DNA of 64,000 nucleotides from Azospirillum sp. TSO35-2 (GTDB taxonomy: Bacteria; Pseudomonadota; Alphaproteobacteria; Azospirillales; Azospirillaceae): the NCBI RefSeq assembly GCF_003116095.1, contig NZ_LGRA01000021.1:1369945-1433944 (forward strand), written 5' to 3'. The notes below the pieces were generated by a model that saw only the letters and a program-made list of their open reading frames with translations, made no database searches and had not been told where the DNA came from. This document shows positions 49,276 to 57,872 of the stretch, piece by piece. Numbering within the stretch: the stretch's first letter is position 1; each line of letters opens with the position of its first letter. Both the position numbers and the translations under genes were made by a program.

Positions 49276-49680
49276 TCATTCGGCGGCGGCCCGCGTGTCG
49301 CAGGCGGCAAGGCGCTGTTCGGCGTCGGCCTCCATCACCTTCAGTTCGCCGATGATCTCGGCGATCTCGTCCTGCATCCGCTCCAGGTCGGCCAGACGGG
49401 CGCGGATCTTCCGCAAGCCGTCGCGGTACTGTCCGGCGCTCGGCCGACCGGAGCGGTAATGCGCGAGATACTCGGCGATCTGGTCGAGCGAGAAGCCGAC
49501 GCGCCGGAATTTCAGGATCAGCACCAGCCGCGCCCGGTCGCGGTAGGTGAACACCCGCCGCCCCCCGGCCCGCTGCGGGGTCAGCAGTCCCTTTTCCTCG
49601 TAAAAGCGCAGCGCCTGCGCGGTCAGGTCGAACTCCGCCGCCAGTTCGCTCACGCCGTAGACCCGGTTCCGTTCGGACAT
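49276..49680 (-). CDS. MerR family transcriptional regulator
   Basis: A 134-residue MerR family regulator with the N-terminal winged helix-turn-helix (YGVSELAAEFDLTAQALRFYEEKGLLTP, RRVFTYRDRARLVLILKFRRVGFSL) and a coiled dimerisation helix. It has no metal-binding cysteine cluster; the single cysteine is near the C-terminus. This form and its place upstream of an acyl-CoA synthetase resemble LiuR-type regulators of branched-chain amino acid or acyl-CoA catabolism. ATG 49680 is preceded by GGGGGA. Confidence 0.85.
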   Translation of the reverse strand: MSERNRVYGVSELAAEFDLTAQALRFYEEKGLLTPQRAGGRRVFTYRDRARLVLILKFRRVGFSLDQIAEYLAHYRSGRPSAGQYRDGLRKIRARLADLERMQDEIAEIIGELKVMEADAEQRLAACDTRAAAE

Positions 49681-49720
49681 GGACAATCCCCCGCGGCAGC
49701 GATTTCGCCACGGCGGCAGG

Positions 49721-49736
49721 GGGAAGTCAACGTCAA
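49721..49736 (-). promoter_or_regulatory. candidate MerR/LiuR-like operator
   Basis: TTGACGTTGACTTCCC on the minus strand, about 40 bp upstream of the merR start, resembles from memory the partly palindromic TTGACGTTAACGTCAA-like sites of LiuR-type regulators (12 of 16). The right half is weak, so this is only a candidate for autoregulation. Confidence 0.3.
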
Positions 49737-49876
49737 TGAGCTAAAGCGGGCTTTATGCCGCGGCACACCCGCCGCGTGGCTCGCCCCGGGGCGTCGAACG
49801 CACCGGGTGGGGACCGCCATCGCTCCCGCCATCCTCCGGCCCCGGATGACGGCGGTCCCCCGGTCGTCCGATCCGG

Positions 49877-51565
49877 TCAGCCGGCGCGCACCTGTTCCAG
49901 GAAGCGGTCGACCTCGTGGCCGAGCGCGTCGGCGTGGCTGGACAGTTGGCGCACGGAGGCCAGGACCTCGTAGGCGACCTTGCCGCTCTGGCTGGCGGAC
50001 TGGTTGACGCTGTCGATGCTGTCGGCGACGGTCTGCGTGCCCTGGGCGGCCTGCTGGACGTTCCGGCTGATCTCGCGGGTGGCGGCGCCCTGTTCCTCGA
50101 CGGCGGACGCGATGGAGGTCGCGACCTCGTTGATGTGGCCGATGACGCGGACGACCTGCTGGAGTTCGCCCACCGCCTCGCCGGTCATCGACTGGATGTC
50201 GGCGACCTGGACGGCGATGTCCTCGGTCGCCTTGGCGGTCTGGGTGGCCAGCGCCTTCACCTCGCTCGCCACCACGGCGAAGCCCTTGCCGGCGTCCCCG
50301 GCGCGCGCCGCCTCGATGGTGGCGTTCAGCGCCAGCAGGTTGGTCTGCGAGGCGATGGAGTTGATCAGCTCGACGACGGCACCGATCCGCTCCACCGCGT
50401 GGGCCAGACCACCGACCTTGCCGTTGGCCCGTTCGGCGATGTCGACCGCCTGGCGGGCGATCTGCGACGACTGGCCGACCTGACGGCTGATCTCGCCGAT
50501 CGAGCTGGTCAATTCCTCGGTCGCGGCGGCGACGGTCTGGACGTTGGCGGAGGTCTGCTCGGTCGTCGCGGCGACGTCGCTGGCCAGTTGGCCGGTCTGG
50601 TCGGCGGCGCGGGTCACCGCGTTGGCACGGGTTTCCATGCCCGCGGTTTCCTCCACCACCGCGTGGATGACGCCGCCCACCGCCTGTTCGAAACGGTCGG
50701 CGAGCTGGGCGATGGCCTTGTGCTTGTCCTCCTCCGCAAGGCGGGCCAGTTCGGCCTGCTCGGCCTCCAGCCGGAGCTTGGCCTGGGCGTTCTCCTTGAA
50801 CACCTGGGTGGCGCGGCTCATGTCGCCCAGCTCGTCGCCGCGGCTGGTCTCGGGGAAGGTGACGGTCAGGTCGCCAGCGGCCATCGCCCGCATGCGCCCG
50901 GCCAGCGAGCGGACGGTGGCGCTGATGTTGTGCCCGACCAGGGTCAGCAGCACGATGGCCGGCAGCGCGAGGCCCGCGATGACGCCGACCAGGGTCCAGA
51001 GCTGCGACAGGAACGCCGCCCAGAGATCATCGATGAAGACGCCGGTGCCGATCAGGATCCGCCAGGGCTCGAAGCCCTTGACGTAGGCCAGCTTCACCGC
51101 GGTTTCGGCGCTGCCGGCGGTGCGCGGCCAGTCATAGGCGTAGGTGCCCTCGCCCTTGGCCTTGATCAGGGTGATCAGCGCGGGGATGACCGGCACGCCC
51201 TTGGCGTCCTTGATGCCCGACACGTCGTTGCCCATCAGCTTCGGGTTGGCGTGGGCGAAGCCGATCGAATCGTAGGTGTGGGCGAACAGATACTCATCCC
51301 CGCTGTAGCGGATGGCGAGGAAGGCGTCCTTGAACCGGGCCTGGGCCTCGTCGCGGCTGAGTCGGCCGGCGGCGACCTCGCCTTCGAAATGGGCGGCCAT
51401 GCTGTGCCCGGCCTCCACCATGTACCGCAGGGAGTCGACCCGGTCCTGATACATCCGGTTGTAGCTGAGATAAAGTCCTGCGCCGGCGATCGCCAGGCAG
51501 GCGAGGCTTGCCGTTGCGACCAGGGTCAGCAGTTTCGCACGTATCGAGAGCGAGTTGCCAATCAT
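49877..51565 (-). CDS. methyl-accepting chemotaxis protein with single Cache domain
   Basis: A 562-residue chemoreceptor. A first helix (about 13-36) leads to a periplasmic sCache_2-type domain (about 37-185) with GDEYLFAHTYDSIGFAHANPKLMG and YVKGFEPWRILIGTGVFIDD, which in related receptors binds small organic acids or similar ligands. A second helix, HAMP (RMRAMAAGDLTVTFPET) and a signalling domain with tip ASQTNLLALNATIEAARAGDAG follow. ATG 51565 has AAGGTGG at good spacing; ATG 51568 is adjacent. The two residues before the stop are Ala-Gly, as in the receptor at 29003. Confidence 0.93.
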   Translation of the reverse strand: MIGNSLSIRAKLLTLVATASLACLAIAGAGLYLSYNRMYQDRVDSLRYMVEAGHSMAAHFEGEVAAGRLSRDEAQARFKDAFLAIRYSGDEYLFAHTYDSIGFAHANPKLMGNDVSGIKDAKGVPVIPALITLIKAKGEGTYAYDWPRTAGSAETAVKLAYVKGFEPWRILIGTGVFIDDLWAAFLSQLWTLVGVIAGLALPAIVLLTLVGHNISATVRSLAGRMRAMAAGDLTVTFPETSRGDELGDMSRATQVFKENAQAKLRLEAEQAELARLAEEDKHKAIAQLADRFEQAVGGVIHAVVEETAGMETRANAVTRAADQTGQLASDVAATTEQTSANVQTVAAATEELTSSIGEISRQVGQSSQIARQAVDIAERANGKVGGLAHAVERIGAVVELINSIASQTNLLALNATIEAARAGDAGKGFAVVASEVKALATQTAKATEDIAVQVADIQSMTGEAVGELQQVVRVIGHINEVATSIASAVEEQGAATREISRNVQQAAQGTQTVADSIDSVNQSASQSGKVAYEVLASVRQLSSHADALGHEVDRFLEQVRAG

Positions 51566-51904
51566 CATGCACCACCTTGGGGCCGTCGAAGCCCGCATTT
51601 CTGTGGTGGGTATTATGGCGTGGAACGTTTGCCGGATCCTGTCAAAGATGCCGTGCCATGTTGTCGCAGGAACCAACCCAATATACCGGGATCGCGACAC
51701 GACGAATATTCGGCGCAATTGAGCCGAATAGGCTTCATCGCGTCTGGAGACCGGATTCTGTGATCTGCATTACATTCAATTAGGTTTTTCCCTTATGAAT
51801 TTCGGTCTATCCGGGCCGTTTGCCGCATTGCAGCGATTTCACATGACAGCTGGGCACCGCCGGTGCTTCCTGCAGGCTGGAGAAGAACGTCGGGGAGCGG
51901 ACGG
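51566..51904. other. divergent intergenic region between a chemoreceptor and a glycosyltransferase
   Basis: No gene. It contains an AT-rich block near 51770-51815 and a CRP-like sequence at 51759-51774. The left end of the glycosyltransferase gene is uncertain, so up to 42 bp may be coding. Confidence 0.45.
51759..51774. promoter_or_regulatory. CRP-like binding site
   Basis: TGTGATCTGCATTACA matches 13 of 16 positions of the E. coli CRP core TGTGATCTAGATCACA. It lies about 195 bp upstream of the leftward chemoreceptor start and about 130 bp upstream of the rightward glycosyltransferase. A CRP/FNR-family regulator could act here. Confidence 0.3.
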
Positions 51905-53638
51905 TTGGTCGTGAGGGGGAACAGCCGCGCTGCGCGCCGGGATTCTGGGCGTCCGGGTCGCCGCCCCCGCTGCACCGCGTGGGATGGCGCGGCCGCTCTC
52001 GGCCTGCTGGTGCTGCTGGCGCTGGTCGCCCTGACCTTCCGGCATTACGGCATCTCCAACGACGAGGAGGTCCAGCACGTCTATGGCGCCAAGCTGATCG
52101 ACTGGTACCGCACCGGCTTCACCGACGATTCGGCCTTCACCTACAAGAACCTGTACCTCTATGGCGGGCTGTTCGACATGGCGGCGGTGGCGTTGGCGCC
52201 GCTGCTGCCGTTCGACCCCTACGAGACGCGGCACCTGCTCTGCGGCCTGATCGGCGTGGCGGGCGTGGCGGTGGTCTGGTGGATGGGGCGCCGGCTGGCT
52301 GGGCCGCGGGCGGGGCTGCTCGCCGGGCTGCTGCTGGCGCTGTGCGGCCCGTGGTACGGCGGCATGTTCAACCACACCAAGGACGTGCCCTTCGCCGTGC
52401 TGATGATGGCGGCGGTGGCGCTGCTGGTCCGGCTGGTCGGGCAGATGCCGCGGCCGCGCCTGGGCAGCGTGCTGGGACTGGGGTTGGTCGTCGGGCTGGC
52501 GCTCGGCATCCGGGTCGGCGGGCTGCTGGCCGTCGGCTATACGGCGGCGGCGCTGGCGGCGTGGGCGCTGGTCGACCGTGGCGCCGGGACGATGGCCGGG
52601 CGGCTGCGGCGGGCCGGCGGCGTCGCGCTGCGGCTTCTGCCGGCGCTGCCGGTCGCCTATGGCGTGATGGCGCTGTTCTGGCCCTGGGCGGTGCTGGAGC
52701 CGCTGAACCCGCTGCGGGCGCTGGCCGACTTCTCGCACTTCCATTACCCGATCCGCACCACGCTGGGCGGTGCCGAGTATTGGATGTACGAGGTGCCGCG
52801 CGGTTATCTCGCCTGGTATCTGGCGATCAAGCTGCCGCTGGTGATGCTGGCCGCCGCGGCCCTCGGGCTGCTGGCTCTGCCGACGGCGTTCCGCCGCGAC
52901 CGACCGGACGGGCACGGTGCGGACCGGCTCGTCGGCCATGGTCTGGTGGCGCTGGCGGCGCTGTTCCCGGTCGTCTGGTTCGCCGTCACCCACGCGCCGG
53001 GCTACACCGCGATCCGCCATTTCCTGTTCGTGCTGCCGCCGCTGGCGGTGCTCGGCGGCATCGGGCTGGACCGGCTGCTGGTCGGCGCCGATGCCTGGAG
53101 GCTGGGGGCGTCGCAGCGCAGCGGTCGCGGCCTGTCGCTCGCCCCGGTGGTCGGTGCGGCGCTGGCGCTGGTGATGACGCGCGAGGCGATGGTGCTGGAG
53201 TCGCTGCACCCCGACGAATACGTCTATTTCAACGAGCTGGTCGGCGGCGTCGCCGGGGCGGCGCGGAACTACGACGTCGATTACTGGGCCAACAGCCTGC
53301 CCGAAGCGGTGGAGGACCTGTCCCAGGTCATCGCCGAGGAGGAGGCGCGCACCCACCATCACAAGACCTACAGCGTCGCCGTCTGCGCCGAGCCGTTGTC
53401 CTTCGAAAAGGTGGCGCCGCCCAACATGCGCCGGGTCAGCGACTGGAACCACGCCGACTTCTTCATCGCGCCGACGCAGGAGAATTGCGACGCGCTGATG
53501 CCCGGCCCCGCGGTGGTCGAGGTGGAGCGCGACGGCGCCCTGTTGGCGGTGGTCAGGGATCTGCGCAAGCCCGAGGCGCCGGGCGAAACCATCGAGATGG
53601 CGCGGCTGCGCACCCACGGCCGCATCCTGAGGCCGTAG
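51905..53638 (+). CDS. GT39-like membrane glycosyltransferase
   Basis: About 577 residues with ten or more membrane helices and a C-terminal soluble part of about 140 residues. The first periplasmic loop has YGISNDEEVQHVYGAKLIDWY, whose acidic pair matches the catalytic Asp/Glu region of GT39/ArnT-like (PMT_2) glycosyltransferases, which move sugars from polyprenyl phosphates. MFNHTKDVPFAVL and GYTAIRHFLFVLPPL are family-like. The start is uncertain: TTG 51905 follows GGGGAG at a 7-bp spacing, while GTG 51863 and GTG 51911 are alternatives. The acceptor is unknown. Confidence 0.75.
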   Translation: MVVRGNSRAARRDSGRPGRRPRCTAWDGAAALGLLVLLALVALTFRHYGISNDEEVQHVYGAKLIDWYRTGFTDDSAFTYKNLYLYGGLFDMAAVALAPLLPFDPYETRHLLCGLIGVAGVAVVWWMGRRLAGPRAGLLAGLLLALCGPWYGGMFNHTKDVPFAVLMMAAVALLVRLVGQMPRPRLGSVLGLGLVVGLALGIRVGGLLAVGYTAAALAAWALVDRGAGTMAGRLRRAGGVALRLLPALPVAYGVMALFWPWAVLEPLNPLRALADFSHFHYPIRTTLGGAEYWMYEVPRGYLAWYLAIKLPLVMLAAAALGLLALPTAFRRDRPDGHGADRLVGHGLVALAALFPVVWFAVTHAPGYTAIRHFLFVLPPLAVLGGIGLDRLLVGADAWRLGASQRSGRGLSLAPVVGAALALVMTREAMVLESLHPDEYVYFNELVGGVAGAARNYDVDYWANSLPEAVEDLSQVIAEEEARTHHHKTYSVAVCAEPLSFEKVAPPNMRRVSDWNHADFFIAPTQENCDALMPGPAVVEVERDGALLAVVRDLRKPEAPGETIEMARLRTHGRILRP

Positions 53639-53647
53639 CGTCCGCCG

Positions 53648-55048
53648 TCACCGCGGCAGGAAACGCCCGCGGTCCAGCCCGTGGCGGGTCATCTTCTCGT
53701 TCAGGGTGCGCCGCGGGATGTCCAGCAGCTCCATCACCGCCTTGATGTCGCCCTTGCAGCGCTCCAGCGCCTGCTCGATCGCCCGCTTCTCGAAGGCGTC
53801 GACCTGATCGGCCAGCGCCCGCGGGGCCGCCGCGGCGTCACCGCCGACCGGGCGGCGGCGCAGCAGCCCGGCCACCCCGCTGCGGCCGACCGACAGGACG
53901 TGGCGTTCGGCGAGGTTGCGCAGCTCGCGCACATTGCCGGGCCAGTCGTGGGCCAGCAAGGCGTCGACGTCGGCCGGGTCGAGCGGGCGCGGCTCGCGGC
54001 CGTGGCGGCCGGCGAACTCGGCGGCGAAGAAGTCGAACAGCAGCGGGATGTCCTCCGCCCGCGCCCGCAGCGGCGGGATGTGCAGCTCCGCCACGTTCAG
54101 CCGGTAATAGAGGTCGGCGCGGAAGCGGCCCTCCTCGCTGAGGTCGAGCAGGTCGGTCTTGGTCGCCGCCACCAGCCGGAGGTCGACCGCCACCGGCTTG
54201 TTGGAGCCGAGCCGTTCGATCGTGCGCTCCTGCAACGCGCGCAGCAGCTTGACCTGGATCGCCAGCGGCATGCTCTCGATCTCGTCCAGGAACAGGGTGC
54301 CGCCGCTGGAATGCTCCAGCTTGCCGGCGCGGCGCTGGGCGGCGCCGGTGAAGGCGCCGGGCTCGTGGCCGAACAGCTCGCTTTCCGCCATGCTGTCGGG
54401 GATGGCGCCGCAGTTCAGCGCCACGAAGGCGCCCTTCGCCCCGCGCGGGCCGAAGTCGTGCAGGCAGCGGGCGACCAGCTCCTTGCCGGTGCCGGTTTCG
54501 CCATGGATCAGCACGCTGACGCCGGTGGCGGCGAGGTCCAGCAGCTCGCGCCGCAACTCGGCGATGGCGGGCGAAGTGCCGATCAGCCGCGTCTCGATCC
54601 CGCCGCCGGCCGCGTCGGCGGCGATGCGCCGGCGCAAGCCACGGTTCTCCAGCACCAGCCGCCGCTTCTCGCCGGCCCGGCGGATGACGGCGACCAGATG
54701 GTCGGGCTCGAACGGCTTTTCGATGAAGTCGTAGGCGCCGCGCCGCATCGCCTCCACCGCCAGGGCGACGTCGCCATGGCCGGTGACCAGGATCACCGGC
54801 AGGTCGGCGTCGCGTTCCAGCGCGCGCTCCAGCACCGCCATGCCGTCCATCCGCGGCATCCGCAGGTCGGAGACCAGCACGCCGGGGAAGTCGGGCGTCA
54901 CCCGGTCCAGCGCCGGCTGCGGCGTCTCGAACCCCTGCGCCGCGAAGCCGGCCAGTTGCAGCCATTGCGTGACCGACACCCGCATCGCCAACTCGTCATC
55001 GACGAACAGGACCGGCATCGGCTCCGGCACGGGGAGCGTATCAGCCAT
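53648..55048 (-). CDS. dctD: sigma-54-dependent response regulator, DctD type
   Basis: A 466-residue NtrC family activator: receiver domain with phosphorylatable Asp in VLVSDLRMPRMDG, AAA+ domain with Walker A GETGTGKE, the sigma-54 contact loop PGAFTGA and Walker B GGTLFLDEIE, and a C-terminal Fis-type helix-turn-helix (GDIKAVMELLDIPRRTLNEKM). It overlaps the sensor kinase gene by 8 bp; ATG 55048 has GGAGG at a 6-bp spacing. It should activate C4-dicarboxylate transport genes, none of which is in the window. Confidence 0.92.
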   Translation of the reverse strand: MADTLPVPEPMPVLFVDDELAMRVSVTQWLQLAGFAAQGFETPQPALDRVTPDFPGVLVSDLRMPRMDGMAVLERALERDADLPVILVTGHGDVALAVEAMRRGAYDFIEKPFEPDHLVAVIRRAGEKRRLVLENRGLRRRIAADAAGGGIETRLIGTSPAIAELRRELLDLAATGVSVLIHGETGTGKELVARCLHDFGPRGAKGAFVALNCGAIPDSMAESELFGHEPGAFTGAAQRRAGKLEHSSGGTLFLDEIESMPLAIQVKLLRALQERTIERLGSNKPVAVDLRLVAATKTDLLDLSEEGRFRADLYYRLNVAELHIPPLRARAEDIPLLFDFFAAEFAGRHGREPRPLDPADVDALLAHDWPGNVRELRNLAERHVLSVGRSGVAGLLRRRPVGGDAAAAPRALADQVDAFEKRAIEQALERCKGDIKAVMELLDIPRRTLNEKMTRHGLDRGRFLPR

Positions 55049-56855
55049 CATGGGCCTCCGGCAGCAGGACGACGAAGCAGGCGCCGCCGTCCGGGTTGTT
55101 CTCCGCCCGCAGGGTGCCGCCGAAGTCGCGGACGATGCCATAGGACAGCGACAGGCCGAGCCCCAGACCCTGCCCGACCTCCTTGGTGGTGAAGAAGGGG
55201 TCGAACAGCTGGAACTGGTGCGCCTCGGCGATGCCGGTGCCGGTGTCGCGGATGCGGATCTCCCAGCCCTCCGCCACGCGGGCGGCGGTCAGGGTCAGGC
55301 GGCGGTCGTCGGCCACCGCGTCCATGGCGTCGGCGGCGTTGCGCAGCAGGTTGACGAAGACCTGCTCCAACCGCACCGCGTCGCCGCGCACCCGCGCTTC
55401 GGCCGGGATCGCCTGCTCGACCCGGATGTCCTCGTCGCGCAGGCGGGGGGCGAGCAGGGCCAGGGCGCGGTCCATGGCGCGGGCGACCGGCACCGCCTCC
55501 ACCCGCGCCGGCCCCTTGCGGGCGAAATCCTTCAGGTGGCCGGACAACACCGCCATCCGTTCGGCCAGATCGCCGATCATCGCCAGATTGTCGCGCACCA
55601 ACACCGTCTCGCCCCGTTCGGCCAGCAGGCGGGTGGAGGCGACGAAGGTGCGGATGGCGGCCAGCGGCTGGTTGATCTCGTGCGCCAGCGCCGCCGACAT
55701 CTGGCCCAGCGCCGCCAGCTTGCCGGCCTGGACCAGCTCTTCCTGCGCCTCGCGCAGGACGCGGTTGGCAGTGACCAGTTCGGCGGTGCGCTCTTCCACC
55801 CGGCGTTCCAGCATCGCCCGCGCCTCGCGCTGGAGCCGCAGCGTCTGCCGCCGCTGGTAGCCCAGGGCCGAGGCGGCGGCGAGCAGCAGGATGCCCATCG
55901 CGGTCAGCACCGCCGCCCCGGCCGCTTCGGTCCGCACCGGTTCCAGGTCGGACAGCAGGCGGATGGTCCAGCCGAACTCCGGCAGCGGCAGTTCCTGCAT
56001 CAGGTAGGCGCGGCGGGCGGCAGCGGGTGCGGCGGGGCCGGCGGCGGGATCGGGCAGGCTGACCAGCCGGGCGCCACTCTCCTCCACCGGACCGTCATGC
56101 AGGCCGAGCGGCTTGAGGTCGCTGCGGTCGTACTGCCGGGTTTCGGCCAACCGCGCCTTCACCGCGGCGGGCAGCGGGCGCAGCGCGCGGTAGCGCCAGT
56201 CGGCGTGGCTGGACAGGAAGACGATGCCGTTCTCGTCGGTCACCAGCACCCGTTCGCCGCCGGCGGTCCAGTCGTGTTGCAGCGGCTCCAGGTCGATCTT
56301 GACCACGGCGACGCCGATCAGCCGCTCCGCTTGGCGGACCGCCTGCGACAGGAAATAGCCGGGCAGGCCGGTGGTGACGCCGATGCCGAAGTAACGCCCG
56401 CCGCCATCCTCCACCGCCTGCCGGAAATAGGGGCGGAAGTCGTAGGTCTGGCCGACGAAGCTCTGCGCCGGGTCGCGCCAGTTGCTGGACGCCAGCGCCA
56501 GCCCGTCGCGGTCCACCACATAGAGCGCCGCCGAGCCGGCCGCCGCGTTCGCCGCCTCCAGCCGCCGGTTGACCGCGTCGCGCGCCGGCTCCGACGGCTG
56601 TTCGAGCAGGCCCAGCACCTCGTGGTCGCGGGCGACCAGGAAGGGCAGATAGTCGTAGCGCCCGACCGCGTTGCGGATGCTGCTGGCGTACAGGCCGAGC
56701 CGCTGGTCGCCGTTCAGCGTCAGCGCCGCCCGCGCCCCCGCTTCGGCCCAGCGGTAGGCACCCCAGCAGGCCAGCGCGGTGGCGGCTGCCAACGCCACGG
56801 CAAGGAGCGCCATCCGGCGGCGCCGCACCGGACGGGTGGGAGGTGTGTCGGCCAT
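55041..56855 (-). CDS. dctB: C4-dicarboxylate sensor histidine kinase, DctB type
   Basis: A 604-residue sensor kinase. Two helices (about 15-35 and 310-330) enclose a periplasmic double-PDC domain with LYVVDRDGLALASSNW, VGQTYDFRPYFRQAV and GRYFGIGVTTGLPGYFLS, the pattern that binds succinate or malate in DctB. A coiled coil and the kinase core follow (LAALGQMSAALAHEINQPLAAI with the phospho-histidine, NLLRNAADAMD, DTGTGIAEAH, GQGLGLGLSLSYGIV). It is paired with the overlapping dctD gene. Confidence 0.93.
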   Translation of the reverse strand: MADTPPTRPVRRRRMALLAVALAAATALACWGAYRWAEAGARAALTLNGDQRLGLYASSIRNAVGRYDYLPFLVARDHEVLGLLEQPSEPARDAVNRRLEAANAAAGSAALYVVDRDGLALASSNWRDPAQSFVGQTYDFRPYFRQAVEDGGGRYFGIGVTTGLPGYFLSQAVRQAERLIGVAVVKIDLEPLQHDWTAGGERVLVTDENGIVFLSSHADWRYRALRPLPAAVKARLAETRQYDRSDLKPLGLHDGPVEESGARLVSLPDPAAGPAAPAAARRAYLMQELPLPEFGWTIRLLSDLEPVRTEAAGAAVLTAMGILLLAAASALGYQRRQTLRLQREARAMLERRVEERTAELVTANRVLREAQEELVQAGKLAALGQMSAALAHEINQPLAAIRTFVASTRLLAERGETVLVRDNLAMIGDLAERMAVLSGHLKDFARKGPARVEAVPVARAMDRALALLAPRLRDEDIRVEQAIPAEARVRGDAVRLEQVFVNLLRNAADAMDAVADDRRLTLTAARVAEGWEIRIRDTGTGIAEAHQFQLFDPFFTTKEVGQGLGLGLSLSYGIVRDFGGTLRAENNPDGGACFVVLLPEAHDG

Positions 56856-57181
56856 GGCCTGTCTATGGAGCCGCGGCGCCGACGCTGTCCAGCGCCTTTT
56901 CCGTCCGCTGTGCCGGGGAGCGCCGGCGGGTGCGGGATGGCCGGGTGTCGATGCCGCGATCTGTTTTTGAATGGTCGTTCAATCAAGAAAGAACAAACAA
57001 ATGACCGCTCGTGATATCCCAAATGAACGGGCGGTGGTGCGATGAAAAAGCCCCGCGCTTGTTGTTTGCATCACTTTCATGACGGGCGAAAGACCGCTAT
57101 GGTTGCCGCCGCAGGCTTGGGCTTGACCTGGGGTGACAGCCGGGTCGGGCCGATCGGGATCGAGAGGGGGGATACAGAACC
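56856..57181. other. divergent intergenic region between dctB and pmtA
   Basis: A 326-bp gap without a gene. An AT-rich stretch near 56960-57005 holds an inverted repeat at 56967-56982. No clear sigma-54 (TGGCAC-N5-TTGC) site was seen. Confidence 0.45.
56967..56982. promoter_or_regulatory. palindromic operator-like site
   Basis: TTGAATGGTCGTTCAA is an imperfect palindrome (TTGAA-N6-TTCAA with extra matched pairs) of the size of TetR-family operators. It lies 112 bp upstream of dctB and 200 bp upstream of pmtA. The regulator is unknown. Confidence 0.35.
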
Positions 57182-57799
57182 ATGGACGCCGAATCCATTC
57201 GCGCCGCCTACCGCCGCTACGCCGGCTTCTACGACCGGGTGTTCGGGGTGCTGCTGGCCTCCGGCCGCCATGCGGCGGTGGAGTGGCTGAACCGCCGCGG
57301 CGGCCTGCGCATCCTGGAAGTTGGCGTCGGCACCGGCCTGTCGCTGTCCGACTACCGCAAGGACAACCGCGTCGTCGGCATCGACCTGTCGACCGACATG
57401 CTGAAGGTTGCGCAGGAGCGGGTGGCGCGCGAGCGTCTCGACAACGTTGAAGGGCTGCTGGAGATGGACGCCGGCACGCTGGCCTTCGCCGACGGCAGCT
57501 TCGACGTCGTGGTCGCCATGTACGTCATGACCGTGGTCCCCGACCCCCAGGGCACGATGGCCGAACTGGAACGGGTCTGCAAACCCGGCGGCGACATCGT
57601 CATCGTCAACCACTTCGCCGCGCCCCAACCGGGCCTGCGCCGCGCGGTGGAGGGGTGGCTGGCGCCGCTGTCCAAGAAGCTCGGTTGGCGCCCCGACTTC
57701 ACGCTGGACGCCATGATGACCGGGTCGCGGCTGGCGGTGGAGAGCATCCGCACCCTGCCGCCCTTCGGCCTGTTCAGTCTGCTGCATTGCCGGCGGTAG
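57182..57799 (+). CDS. pmtA: phosphatidylethanolamine N-methyltransferase
   Basis: A 205-residue SAM-dependent methyltransferase of the rhizobial/Rhodobacter PmtA type. It methylates phosphatidylethanolamine stepwise to phosphatidylcholine. YAGFYDRVFG at the N-terminus and the SAM motif ILEVGVGTGLSLSDY are typical of this group, as is VPDPQGTMAELERVCKPGGD. Phosphatidylcholine is common in plant-associated alphaproteobacteria. The product acts at the inner-membrane surface. hemD follows 73 bp downstream. Confidence 0.88.
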   Translation: MDAESIRAAYRRYAGFYDRVFGVLLASGRHAAVEWLNRRGGLRILEVGVGTGLSLSDYRKDNRVVGIDLSTDMLKVAQERVARERLDNVEGLLEMDAGTLAFADGSFDVVVAMYVMTVVPDPQGTMAELERVCKPGGDIVIVNHFAAPQPGLRRAVEGWLAPLSKKLGWRPDFTLDAMMTGSRLAVESIRTLPPFGLFSLLHCRR

Positions 57800-57872
57800 T
57801 GGCGCGGTGCGTGACCGGCGGCACCCGCTGCTGCTAGAGTCCGCCCACCACACGACGATCAGAGAGGCAGGC

